Notes under the pieces: generated by a model | The model's input: only the letters and a program-made list of their open reading frames with translations | What the model was told of the DNA's origin: nothing | Databases searched by the model: none | Assembly (NCBI GenBank): GCA_964036665.1 | Contig: OZ038530.1 | Coordinates: 19,738,001-19,802,000 of the forward strand | Source of the DNA: Gordius sp. MW1 | Taxonomy: Eukaryota > Nematomorpha > Gordioida > Gordea > Gordiidae | Direction: 5' to 3' | Length of the DNA stretch: 64,000 bases | Program-made: the position numbers and the translations under genes | Part shown: positions 55,094 to 64,000 of the stretch, in pieces | Numbering within the stretch: position 1 is the stretch's first letter | Layout of the letters: each line of letters opens with the position of its first letter

Positions 55094-57652
55094 TTAAGCA
55101 GTAAATTTCCGTGGAGTAGTTATAGTTCTTCCATATCTAGACATCCGTTGTTGAACAGGTAAAGTGTTACTATCCTCTTCTTTTGCTTCGATCCATGCTG
55201 GTTTAAGTCTATCAATAGATATGGTTTGTTCTTTGTTATCTTTTGTCACTTTAAAAAATTTCTTACTCCTTTTTACTACCTTAAACGGTCCATCGTATGG
55301 GGGTTGTAAAGATTTTCTGACCGTGTCATTACGTACAAAAACATACTCTGATGTTTTTAAATAATTAGGAATATATTCCTTTCTATAATGTTTTCTGGTA
55401 GGGCAGAATTTTAAATTTTGCATTATTTCTTTAAGTCTAATTACATAACCTGGTTTAGATGATTCTATGAACGATTTTTGAAAAAATTCCCCTGGTAGCC
55501 TTAACGTCGTCCCATAAACCATTTCCGAAGGAGTGTATCCGATATCTTCTTTGATTGTCGACCTAATGCTGAGAAGAATTAATGGTAGTGTTTCACTCCA
55601 TTTTGTTGTATCTTCCTGTGTCATGATGGAAGCCTTTAACTGCCTATGGAACCGCTCAACTAACCCATTAGAACACGGGTGATAGGCTGTAGTTCTGATA
55701 TGGTCCGATCCTAATGTGGATGATAATTCTCGGAATAAACTGGATGTAAATTGAGCCCCTCTATCAGTAGTTATAACCTTTGGGACACCAAAATTGGCAA
55801 CCCAGTATTCAATAAATATTCGTGCTAAATTTTCCGCTGATGTCTCGTTGATTGGTATTGCTATGGGCCACCTCGTAAATCGATCGATGGCTGTAAAAAT
55901 ATGGGTGTAGTGAGATGAAGGTGGTAAAGGGCCTACCACATCCAAATGCACGTGACTGAACCTCTCGTCGGTGTCGTCAAAAATGCCGGGTGAAGTGATG
56001 GTGTGTTTGTTCACCTTAGATTTTTGACATTTAATGCATTCTCTTGTCCAATTCCGGATATCTTTGTTCATTGATGGCCACACAAAACTGCGGGTAATGA
56101 GTCTTTGAGTTGCCCGAATCCCGGGATGTGAGAGAGAGTGAAAGTGGTTGAAGAAATTTTTCCTCAGTCTTGTAGGTATAAGTGGTCGCGGTGCACCTGT
56201 AGATATGTCACACAGAATGTCTTTTTGACAACTGGGGCTTTTTAATTTCACAAGACGCAAAGATTTTGTGTTGAGCAGTAACTCCGGATCATCCATTTGG
56301 TTCATAATTATTTGGTTGTCATTAGGACAAAAAGGTAGAGTTAGAGACGTTATGTCTGACCGAGATAATGTGTCAGCTGTAATGTTACTATTACCTTTTA
56401 TAAAGCGAATGTCGGTACTGAATTGCGAGATATAATCCAAATGTCGAATCTCTCTGGGTGAGTAACGATCAATTTTTGCTTGGAAAGCATAAATTAAAGG
56501 TATTATGATCCGTAAATATAGTGAAATGACGTCTTTCCAGTGTGTGTTTGAAATGTTTAATCGCCAGAAAAATAGCTAGTAATTCTCGTCCAAATATACT
56601 ATAGCGTGTTTGAGCTGCTAATAGTTTTTGGGGAAAAAAAGCTAATGGTTGTTGTTTGTTATCAATTATTTGGTGTAAAACTCCCCCTACTGCTATGTTC
56701 GAAGCATCTGTGGTTAACGTTAACCTACAGTTTGGTTTTAAAAATCCTAAATTAGTTGCTTTAATTATACTTTGTTTTAGGAGATCAAATGAATTAATTT
56801 CTGCGTCCGTTATTTTAATCTCTTTCTCATCATTGTTTAATAGGTCGGTAAGTGGTTTCGAAATTGAAGCACAATTTGGTATAAACCGTCTATAAAAATT
56901 CACCATACCTAAAAAAAGTTTCAAACTCTTCATTGTTTGAGGAATTGGAAAATCCCTAATCGCGTCAATTTTGTTTGACAAGGGGTGTATGCCATTTTGA
57001 TCGACGTGATGACCAAGAAAGTTTAATGATCTTACCCCCAAAGAACATTTTGATAGATTTATCCGAATACCGTATGTTTGTAATCGTTCAAAAACTGTTG
57101 CGAGGTGTAATTTGTGTACATGTTCTGTGGAACTGGCGATAAGTATATCATCAATGTAGGCGTACACAAAATCCAAATCATTAAAAATGTCATCTATGAG
57201 GCGCTGAAATGTTTGTGCTGCGTTCCGAACTCCGAAAGGCATTCTTAAAAATTCAAACAGCCCAAAAGGTGTTGTGATTGCGGTCTTCGGGATGTCCTCT
57301 GGTGCCACCGGAATTTGATGGTAAGCTTTTACCAAATCCAACTTTGAAAAAATGAATTTGCCTGTTAGATTTAAAGTGAAATCATGTAAATGTGGTATCG
57401 GGTATCTATCAGGTCTTGTTGCGTAATTAAGCATTCTAAAATCTCCACATGGACGCCATGTCCCTGGGGCCTCTTTTGGGACCATGTGTAAGGGGATGAC
57501 CATTTACTATGTGAAGGTCGTATTATTCCTAATCTCCTCATTTCTTCAAATTCTTTTTTTGCTATTTGAAATTTTTCGGGGTTTAAACGTCGTGGAGAAC
57601 AATGGATCGCTGGTCCTTTTCTTATTATATGGTGTTTGGTATTATGTTTCAC
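55094..57652 (-). pseudogene. pol: Pol (RT, RNase H, integrase) of a CsRn1-like Ty3/gypsy element, frameshifted and 5'-deleted
   Basis: Three minus-strand frames form one Pol: 57652 to about 57495 (start of RT, with RRLNPEKFQIAKKEFEEMRR), 57503-56469 (RT core with [14 protein letters not shown] and the active site YAYIDDIL, then RNase H with TDHN), and 56440-55094. The last holds the RNase H end and an integrase with zinc region HFHSLSHPG...CIKCQ, DDE residues in HLDVVG, TTDRGAQF and NGLVERFH, and a C-terminal tail. Breaks are a one-base loss in TCCCC near 57497 and a shift near 56475-56480. Gag and protease are missing: the start codon context MNTQ just after the primer site runs almost directly into RT. 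Pol would copy and integrate the element DNA. This copy cannot do so alone. Confidence 0.9.
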
Positions 57653-57669
57653 TTAGGTTGCGTGTTCAT

Positions 57670-57687
57670 ATCACGTCGGGGTCACCA
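57670..57687 (-). other. tRNA-Trp-type primer-binding site
   Basis: Minus strand TGGTGACCCCGACGTGAT, complementary to the 3' end of tRNA-Trp as used by CsRn1-type elements. It lies 6 bases inside the 5' LTR. Confidence 0.85.
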
Positions 57688-57693
57688 TATTAT

Positions 57694-57857
57694 AGCGATA
57701 AAGAAAGGAACATATGGTTTATTCACAGAAAACATTAATGATGGTCGAAAAACAAAACTATTTATCGCGAGTCTAAAATAATGGGATGGGTTTGTTGGTA
57801 TTCAAATGAGGGTTGACTCTGCGTGCGTAGATTTCTCTCCGTATCACGACCACTACA
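57694..57857 (-). repeat. 5' LTR of the CsRn1-like element
   Basis: 164 bp, identical by eye to the 3' LTR. The 4-mer CACC occurs on both outer flanks (54873-54876 and 57858-57861) and may be the target duplication, with a few bases of boundary ambiguity. Confidence 0.9.
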
Positions 57858-58184
57858 CACCCATACATATAAAGGCATTCAATAGATTGCAATTGTATAG
57901 GGCTCTATATGTGCTATAGTGTAAAACGTCTTCAGCCATTCTATGAGATATATAGCAAATAAATAAACATAAATTTGTTATTAAGCAACACATATAAGCC
58001 AGTATATAATAAATTAAAACCCGTATAGCAAATGAGGGTAGATTTGTTTGTCATTGAGCGATAGTATTAAAATTAATAAGCATTTAATTAATCCTAAACT
58101 ACATAAAGGAAAATACATTATTTTGTTATTTGAAAGTAACAAATATTATAGGAAAATCTATAGCCTAAGGAAGTATAAATTAGT
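57858..58184. repeat. Repeat into which the LTR element inserted
   Basis: The unit catacatataaaggcattca, agattgcaattgtatag is also present left of the element (54831-54861, with aaggaattcaatagattgct). The target was therefore a short tandem or dispersed repeat. The rest is AT-rich. Confidence 0.6.
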
Positions 58185-58395
58185 ACTTGATTCACCTCCA
58201 AACGCGAGCACGCACACTGAGCTGTTTAATATGCGCGTTAGCACAATGAGTGCTCGCTGTTCGGTGCACTAGGCAGAACAGTAGCATATAAAAATGCTCG
58301 AGCAGCTAGTCAAAACAGCAAAATCTGTTCAAGCATTGAGCAGATAGCTAGAGCAGAAACTCGAGCAGATATAATTGCTACGAGTTAGTAACTTT
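58185..58395. mobile_element. AGAGTTGTTAAATTGCTAAC-family MITE, copy 4, eroded
   Basis: Interior gcgagcacgcacactgagct, gttcggtgcactaggcagaa and catataaaaatgctcgagca match the other copies. The terminal inverted repeats are mostly lost. Confidence 0.75.
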
Positions 58396-58437
58396 AAATA
58401 TTTGCTCTTATTATATATCATAAAAAATTAAGATCTT

Positions 58438-58665
58438 TGCCCCCCCCCTTTTTGTCCCGTTAATTTGCTCCCCCCCCCTTATTCCCTCCGAGAGGGGGTG
58501 TGATTCCCTACCCCCCCCCCCTTTTTTACCCTTTTTTACCCTTTTCCTCACCCGGGGAGGGGGTATTTGCTCCCCCCCCCCCTATTTATTGTCCTCTTAC
58601 TCACCCGAGGGGGGGGGGGTGATTGCCCCCCACCTTTCTTTTACCCTTTTTCTCAAAAGCAGGTA
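58438..58665. repeat. C-run low-complexity block
   Basis: Repeated units of long C runs followed by ttttttacccttttt-type and tcacccg(g/a)ggg stretches, one or two of them inverted as G runs. No gene is present. Confidence 0.8.
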
Positions 58666-59590
58666 TGGTAGGCATCAAGAAATAAACACAATGATACAAG
58701 CTGCCCCAAGACAGGCAAAAGTTCCCTCCATCCTCGAACCGTCAGATTCCTGTATTGAATGGCGGATTTCGTCCTGGCGGTACGTCTCTTATTTCATAAA
58801 GTCCTTTTTTAAATGAGATTAAACCTGTATTAATCTTTTTGCACCCTTTAACGATACTCATGATCCCTGGGATCGGCAGACCATCGGAAATGTGTCAAAT
58901 ATTCCGTTTTTAAGGGCCTTTCATTTTTATTCCCATTGTTTCGTCAAGTTCAGGGACGTTCCAGAAAAATGCTTTAAATTATTTAAACTGAACTATATAA
59001 ACGCTCACCTCCCTCGAAAATATCCTATCGTTTTTTACTAGGACAATCGATTGCCATCGCTAAAGCTAATTTAATTTTCTGATGGATTCAATGCCCTTAA
59101 AGAAAACGAAGAAACTGATAATGCCTTTTACTCATTTTACCTTTTATTATTTTGTTCTTTTATACTTTTATTTAATGTCTTTATATAAACACTTTCTAAT
59201 AATAAAGAAATTTAACTTTAAAATAACAATCGTTCAGCAGGCCCAGAAGTCGCTTGGGTGCCCAGAAAATCTTTTGCTCTTGGAGTCGAATCATATAATG
59301 ATTTTTATTAATTAACTATTAATACACATAAATCGTCGCATCAACAGAATGATTTAATTGTTATGAAATTTGAAAGGGCTTTAGTAATAGTTCTTTGTTG
59401 GAACTTATTTTAGGTCTGTGTTTCATAATATATAATTGCTAAATAGTATTATTGAAGTTAAATTAATATAACATAATGCGGAAATATGGTTAATATTTAT
59501 AATAATTGGTTGTCTAAATTAATTTCAACTGTATTTCAAATTAACTATTTTTTTCATTCAGAATGTGAATTACACAATAAGGATAAAAAA
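58666..59590. other. AT-rich DNA, no gene recognised
   Basis: Short frames at 58589-58816 and 59082-59315 have no motif or splice context. Confidence 0.4.
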
Positions 59591-59599
59591 TCTTAAAGC

Positions 59600-59805
59600 C
59601 TAGATCTCGCTCATAAAATCTCATCTCGAGGTCCGAATTCTCGCCTCAATCTCAACTCCTAAGTTTTCGTCTCGTTTTTTCGCATAGACTAATAGACTGC
59701 TCATCGAAGTGGCATTCATTAAAAATTTGTGTATCAACATTTAGTCTATGGTTTTTCGAGACAAGATGAGACCGAGAATTTTCTTGGATCTTCCGCATTA
59801 CTAAG
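59600..59805. mobile_element. Terminus of the TCTCG hAT-like family, interrupted
   Basis: Degenerate tctcgtctcg units on both sides of an insert of about 70 bp (agactaatagactgctcatc ... catttagtctatgg) end near cttccgcattacta. This resembles the right end of the 18142-19298 element. Confidence 0.6.
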
Positions 59806-59879
59806 TATGGAGTTTTTTGATGGTATTTAACGTTCGTCGACATATTCTTTAGTTGTTAGTATCGATTCAAGGTTTATAA

Positions 59880-60310
59880 ACCTTTTCTTTTAATCCATAA
59901 CAAGTGGACGATGTTGCCTGGCGATTTTTACTGGTATTACTTAGCAATCACGTCCATAAATCCTTTCGCCGTATGAGCACACAGTAGATTTGACTAAAAT
60001 GCTTTCCACTTCTATATAAGTCACAATATGTCCTTCTCCGATTCCATACACTTTATTTGGCGCTTAGCCCCTATGAGCTGCGATCTTCGCTCACGTTAAT
60101 ACCACCTTGTCTTTGAGCAACTCGCTTAGAACGATACCAACACCATTTGTATAATTTGGTGACCCATTGTAGATTAACTTGTATCCCTCTCGAAAATCCT
60201 GAGCTTTGATTCCATTCCACTATGCCTCTTGAGAGCAGACGATGTGTACCTTTCTTCATTTTAGCATTTGTGGGACCTCGATGCTCTTTATAGTCAACGT
60301 GTTCCATTCC
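59880..60310 (-). pseudogene. LINE endonuclease-region fragment, decayed
   Basis: The minus strand encodes GTHRLLSRGIVEWNQSSGFS and downstream RIYGRDC, VIPVKIARQHRPLVMD, which resemble the endonuclease to linker region of RTE-like LINE ORFs (a KDCKVIPGE...QHRPLV pattern). Several stops and frame changes occur. It may belong to the same family as the C-terminal fragments at 11.6 and 41.7 kb. Confidence 0.55.
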
Positions 60311-61789
60311 AGCACGTTACTCGCATTCTATCCACAGGTAAATGATTTAGGCACCTTTGTTGTGAGCCAAACGGTAACCCTTGTGTATTTTCCATATTGT
60401 AGGGGCGGGATATGTAGTGCATGTTGTTTGTAGTGTAGGAGATGCCCTATCTTTCTGTTTAAGTTTTATTTAAAAATATTAGAATTTTATACAGCATTTT
60501 TACAGCCGGTTTTTGACAGGATGCCAACTCTCCACTTTCTGCACATGGATTTGAGATCGTCGTAGGTAGTGTTTCAATAAGACTATATGATCTACAATAA
60601 TAATTTTTTAAAGTTGTATATTTTAAAATAATTTACATAATATATTATTTGGGCAATATATAAAAACACAGTAACGTAAATGAGGGGGGGAACGGTAAAT
60701 CCCCCCCCCCCCTGTTTTTTGATTAACAATTAAATTAATGGGTTAAAATATAATAGTTTAGTTACACCAAAGACTGCTTCAAATTTGGTAAGTCTAGCAT
60801 TGAGTCTATCTTGGGGCCATGACAAATTAAATTAAACGATAATTTTGTCAAACTGAATAATAAATTGTTTGTCCTGGTGGATCTTTTAAGCTGCCTGTTA
60901 TAATGTTTCAATAAAATGGCCTTGGCTTTCATTTAATAGGGTTTGAATACTTAGACATCTTCTGGGCAAGCTTGCTAAGCGCTTGCTTGGCTTTTAGACG
61001 TTAATTTATAGGAAATCCCAATATCTGTGATATTTTTATTTGTTGCATAATTTATGTTTTGATTTGTGATAATTTAATTAATATATGGGCTTATTAAAAA
61101 TATGATATACAATTTAAATTTCATGCAAAAACATTAATACATCAAATTAGCGAACGAGTAAAGCCTGGCAAAATGAAAGTTCTTCGCCCCGAGCCCGACC
61201 CGATTCGACAATTTTAAATTTATTTTACCCGAGCCCAACCCAAGCCCGAAATATTTTTATACTCAGGTCTGACCCGACTTTTTTGAAATGTAAATTTTTA
61301 AAGAAATTTATTTAGAAACCCGCATCTTTCCTTTAACATTAAAATATTTTGTCCCCTTTAAATAGCCAACTTAACAAAGGAAACAGTGAAAGGTTTCTCC
61401 TCTCATGAGATCAACCATAGGGCGTCTTACACGATATGCGGATTGAAGGCGGAATATAGTCGAAGGAAAAAATTTGAAAAAATTTGAGATCAGCAATTGG
61501 AAAAGGATGTATATGAATTACCTGGCACTTTAAAGTCATAATTTAGATGAGACTTTAAATCGATAAAAAAATAAACCTTTCATCTACAGAATCCTGTGAA
61601 CATTATATTAGATTTAATTTTTAAAAGCTCCAATTTTCCGCATTTTACTTTTTTAATCTTAACAAATGAAATTTATTTAATTTTATTAAATTGAATATAT
61701 ATATTTTATTAAATAAAAAAGTATCACATGGGTAAAATACATTGGTAAATAAAATACTACAAAAGAAAACGCGTTAAAAACTAATTGGA
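60311..61789. other. AT-rich DNA with a CCCGACCCG array
   Basis: At 61185-61290 the gagcccgacccgattcgac-type repeats match the hAT-like family at 47805-48770. A C run lies near 60700. No gene is seen. Confidence 0.45.
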
Positions 61790-63230
61790 TGGCATTGATC
61801 CGTGTATGGAAATCGTGTTGGATTTGACGATTTCCATAGTGGTCTTTTGCCTCATGTAGAAGAATTCATTAGGTTATAAAGAAGAATTCGTCATCGCTTT
61901 CCCAATTTGATTGAGGAGAGCGAGAGCCACTGAATCTAGGTTGCCAATAGTGGTAGCCACCACGGGGATGAAAACTGTATTGGTGAGAGTGGAATATTTT
62001 TCGGCCTTTTTCCTCTCTGCCTTGATTATAAGGTTGGGGGGAAGAGTTTGAGGGGGCGAAGATATTGATCGTAGTAAAATCCCAAGTGAGATTTAAACCG
62101 CGGGACCAAGGTATGAGCGTTAGCCCGTCTGGTCTTTTTCCGTCGGTCGTACTGAGGCCGACAGGCTCTAGGATATTAAGATAACCCTCTTTTCGAAGGT
62201 ACTGACCTATGATTTTGTTAATTCCCGCATGTCTGAGTTACGGCGTTTGCTGTACTTGCAGTGAAGAGTATGGTGTCCATTGGGTTGGATCGGCTTCGCA
62301 CATATATAGGGAAACAATGTCGCAGCCGGGGCGGAGGCCTATGGCGATGCGTAACTCTTCACCGGAAACATATGAAGACCCAAATTCCTGCTCGGGATCG
62401 CTTCGAGCCATTCGTAACCGCTGTTGGAGGAGGCCCAATTGAAAAGGTGTTTTCCCTGGCATAGTTCGTTCGAAAAGAGGAAAGCTACGGAACGTGCTAT
62501 TGGGGGAAGGTCCCATTCCTTTTGAGTCACTCCGAGTGGTCGTTCGGCCGACTCGTGCTTGTCCGCATCCTACATGTTAAAAAGCCTCTTGAAGGTGCGG
62601 GTCTGGGAGGGATGTGATCCCTGAGATTAGACAGTGGGTACTCATACGAGATGAAATAAATCCCGCTAGTGCAATCTGTCGTGGGGATTTAATCCCGATT
62701 CCCCCAGTTATAGAGGGAAGGAACGCCTGAAGCCATTGTAAGGGACTAAAATTAAGGTTGAGGTAGGTTTCGAAAAGATTTCGTATGCTCCGTTCGATGA
62801 GGTTGAGTTGCTCGGGGCACCTGAAGATAGGGGATGCACGCAGGGCGTGGTTAATTTTAGGGATTAAAAGGGTGAGGGGTAAGTTATAATAGTGTGGGTT
62901 TAGTTGCCTCTATAAAGGTTAAAAATTTAATAAAGAAGCGCTCGGAAGATGTGGATCCTCCTAGTGGTGCGCCAAGGTGGCTGAACTGGTCTAGACTGAC
63001 GACGGGAAAAGGGAGAGTTGAGGGATCTATTGATGGATCCTTACAGAATATTTCGCATTTAAGATGGTTGAGCTCGAGGCCTATAGAGTCTGAAAAGGAC
63101 TTAATAACAGACGGTATTTTGCTGATTTCGCTAGCGGGGCCAACAAGGAATCCGTCATCCATGTACCATAGATTGCAAAATAAGCTACCGGTGTTAGAGA
63201 GTTTTTGGATGATGTCTTGTATAAATAACT
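61790..63230 (-). pseudogene. REL-type non-LTR retrotransposon, RT to C terminus, copy 2
   Basis: On the minus strand from 63230: LFIQDIIQKLSNTGSLF, CNLWYMDDGFLVGPASEI (RT active site YMDD), IGLELNHLKCEIF, LDQFSHLGAPLGG, then after a shift near 62884 NLPLTLLIPKINHALRASP, GGIGIKSPRQIALAGF, TQKEWDLPPIARSVAFLF, EWLEAIPSRNLG, and after another shift LRIAIGLRPGC. The zinc motif keeps CAKPIQPNGHHTLHC but seems to lack its first Cys. LEPVGLSTTDGKRPDGLTL retains the RPD that copy 1 lost. The last 70 bases match copy 1 at 15535-15600. The start is cut off near 63230 by unrelated repeat DNA. Confidence 0.75.
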
Positions 63231-63239
63231 ACACTGTTG

Positions 63240-64000
63240 TATACTGGAGTATACACGTCTTTTCATACACGTCTTTTCCTTTATTTTTTCCTTACGTGTG
63301 TGATATTTTACCCCCCCCCCCCCACACGCACTTATACGCATTTGTTATTTCTTCCTCATTGATCAACATGAATACGCATTATTAAACTAGATAACGCGTT
63401 TCGATTCATTATTATAATTATTATATTTTTTCCGTCTTAGGTTGAATAAAATATGTACTAAAGTCGATAAAAAGTACTTTGTATTGAGGCGGTGGAGACG
63501 TGTAATCTTGTTGTCCACCGCCGGGGCATCACCCAATTTATTCTGTAGATTCATTTTAATTTAAATGCCTTATGATCGCCCCAATAATATTCCCCTATCC
63601 TTCCTCGATAATTACTCCTGATGATTCCCCTTCATTCAATCCTCTTTTTAGTATTTAAATCGTATTCTCCAGGAATACGATATTACACAAAAAAGTGCGG
63701 GGCCTAGGGGATCGCCTTGCTGTATTCCTTTAATACTTTAGAAACTTTAATAAGCAATACAAAAGGATGTACTGTACCACATAGATAACAATCTACTTAA
63801 AATATGAAACAAGATTAAAATTTTTTTACTATATAAATATTTAATCAGTTTTGCAATACAATTTGGGAATGGCAGGGGGACCGTGTTTGATACACTCTTT
63901 TCATTATCAAGTCCCTAGCCCCCCCCCCCTGTATCTCTATGTATGTTTATGTTGTTTCCTCCTAATCAATCATAATACACTCCACTGCCTTGCATGAGAC
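63240..64000. other. Repeat-rich, no gene recognised
   Basis: A C run (63311-63324) and the block to about 63450 match the 12.33-12.51 kb repeat inverted. The rest to the window end is AT-rich with further C runs. Confidence 0.5.

Noticed and set aside
55164-55364. Plus-strand frames across 55.1-57.7 kb
   Set aside because: Antisense shadows of the minus-strand pol.
58048-58272. 74-codon plus-strand frame
   Set aside because: Its second half is MITE copy 4, and there is no splice context.

Overview
The window looks like a piece of an AT-rich animal nuclear genome. Host genes are split by short GT-AG introns, and most of the rest is decayed mobile elements. A flatworm or similar lophotrochozoan is the best guess. 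The reasons are two Ty3/gypsy elements of the CsRn1 type with a tRNA-Trp-like primer site, very low GC, an intronless divergent rhodopsin-like receptor, and vertebrate-like gene families (TMX3, ZNRF, AHCY). This placement is an inference.

Layout. 1-866: 5' end of an LTR element on the minus strand (LTR, primer site, gag). 3.2-6.8 kb: arrays of a CCAATGG/CCATTGG hairpin repeat, with an inverted copy at 28.8-30.7 kb. 8.57-9.99 kb: intronless GPCR-like gene. 11.6-15.6 kb: LINE debris, including a 3' end with a CCHC and RPD restriction-like endonuclease signature. 17.3-18.0 kb: broken S-adenosylhomocysteine hydrolase copy (minus). 18.1-19.3 kb: hAT-like element with an exact 8-bp target duplication. 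19.8-26.8 kb: TMX3-like ER thioredoxin gene (plus), 12 or 13 exons. 31.5-36.1 kb: an eight-exon minus-strand gene for a secreted cysteine-rich protein, recovered by joining small exons that are all separated by phase-1 introns. 39.5-46.8 kb: ZNRF1/2-like E3 ubiquitin ligase (plus), four exons. 50.9-52.8 kb: six-exon integrase-derived gene (minus) in which the third catalytic acidic residue is Lys. 53.4-54.65 kb: foldback/MULE-like element carrying a SWIM zinc-finger fragment. 54.88-57.86 kb: CsRn1-like LTR element with LTRs identical by eye, lacking gag and protease. 58-64 kb: LINE and MITE debris, including a second copy of the REL-type LINE.

The intact host genes appear functionally unrelated: membrane receptor, ER oxidoreductase, secreted Cys-rich protein, ubiquitin ligase and domesticated integrase. 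Several MITE families recur through introns and intergenic DNA. The two most interesting loci are the Cys-rich secreted gene and the integrase gene. In both, every splice phase agrees across all exons, which is hard to get by chance. Exon boundaries were read by eye from splice signals and frame, without transcript data.
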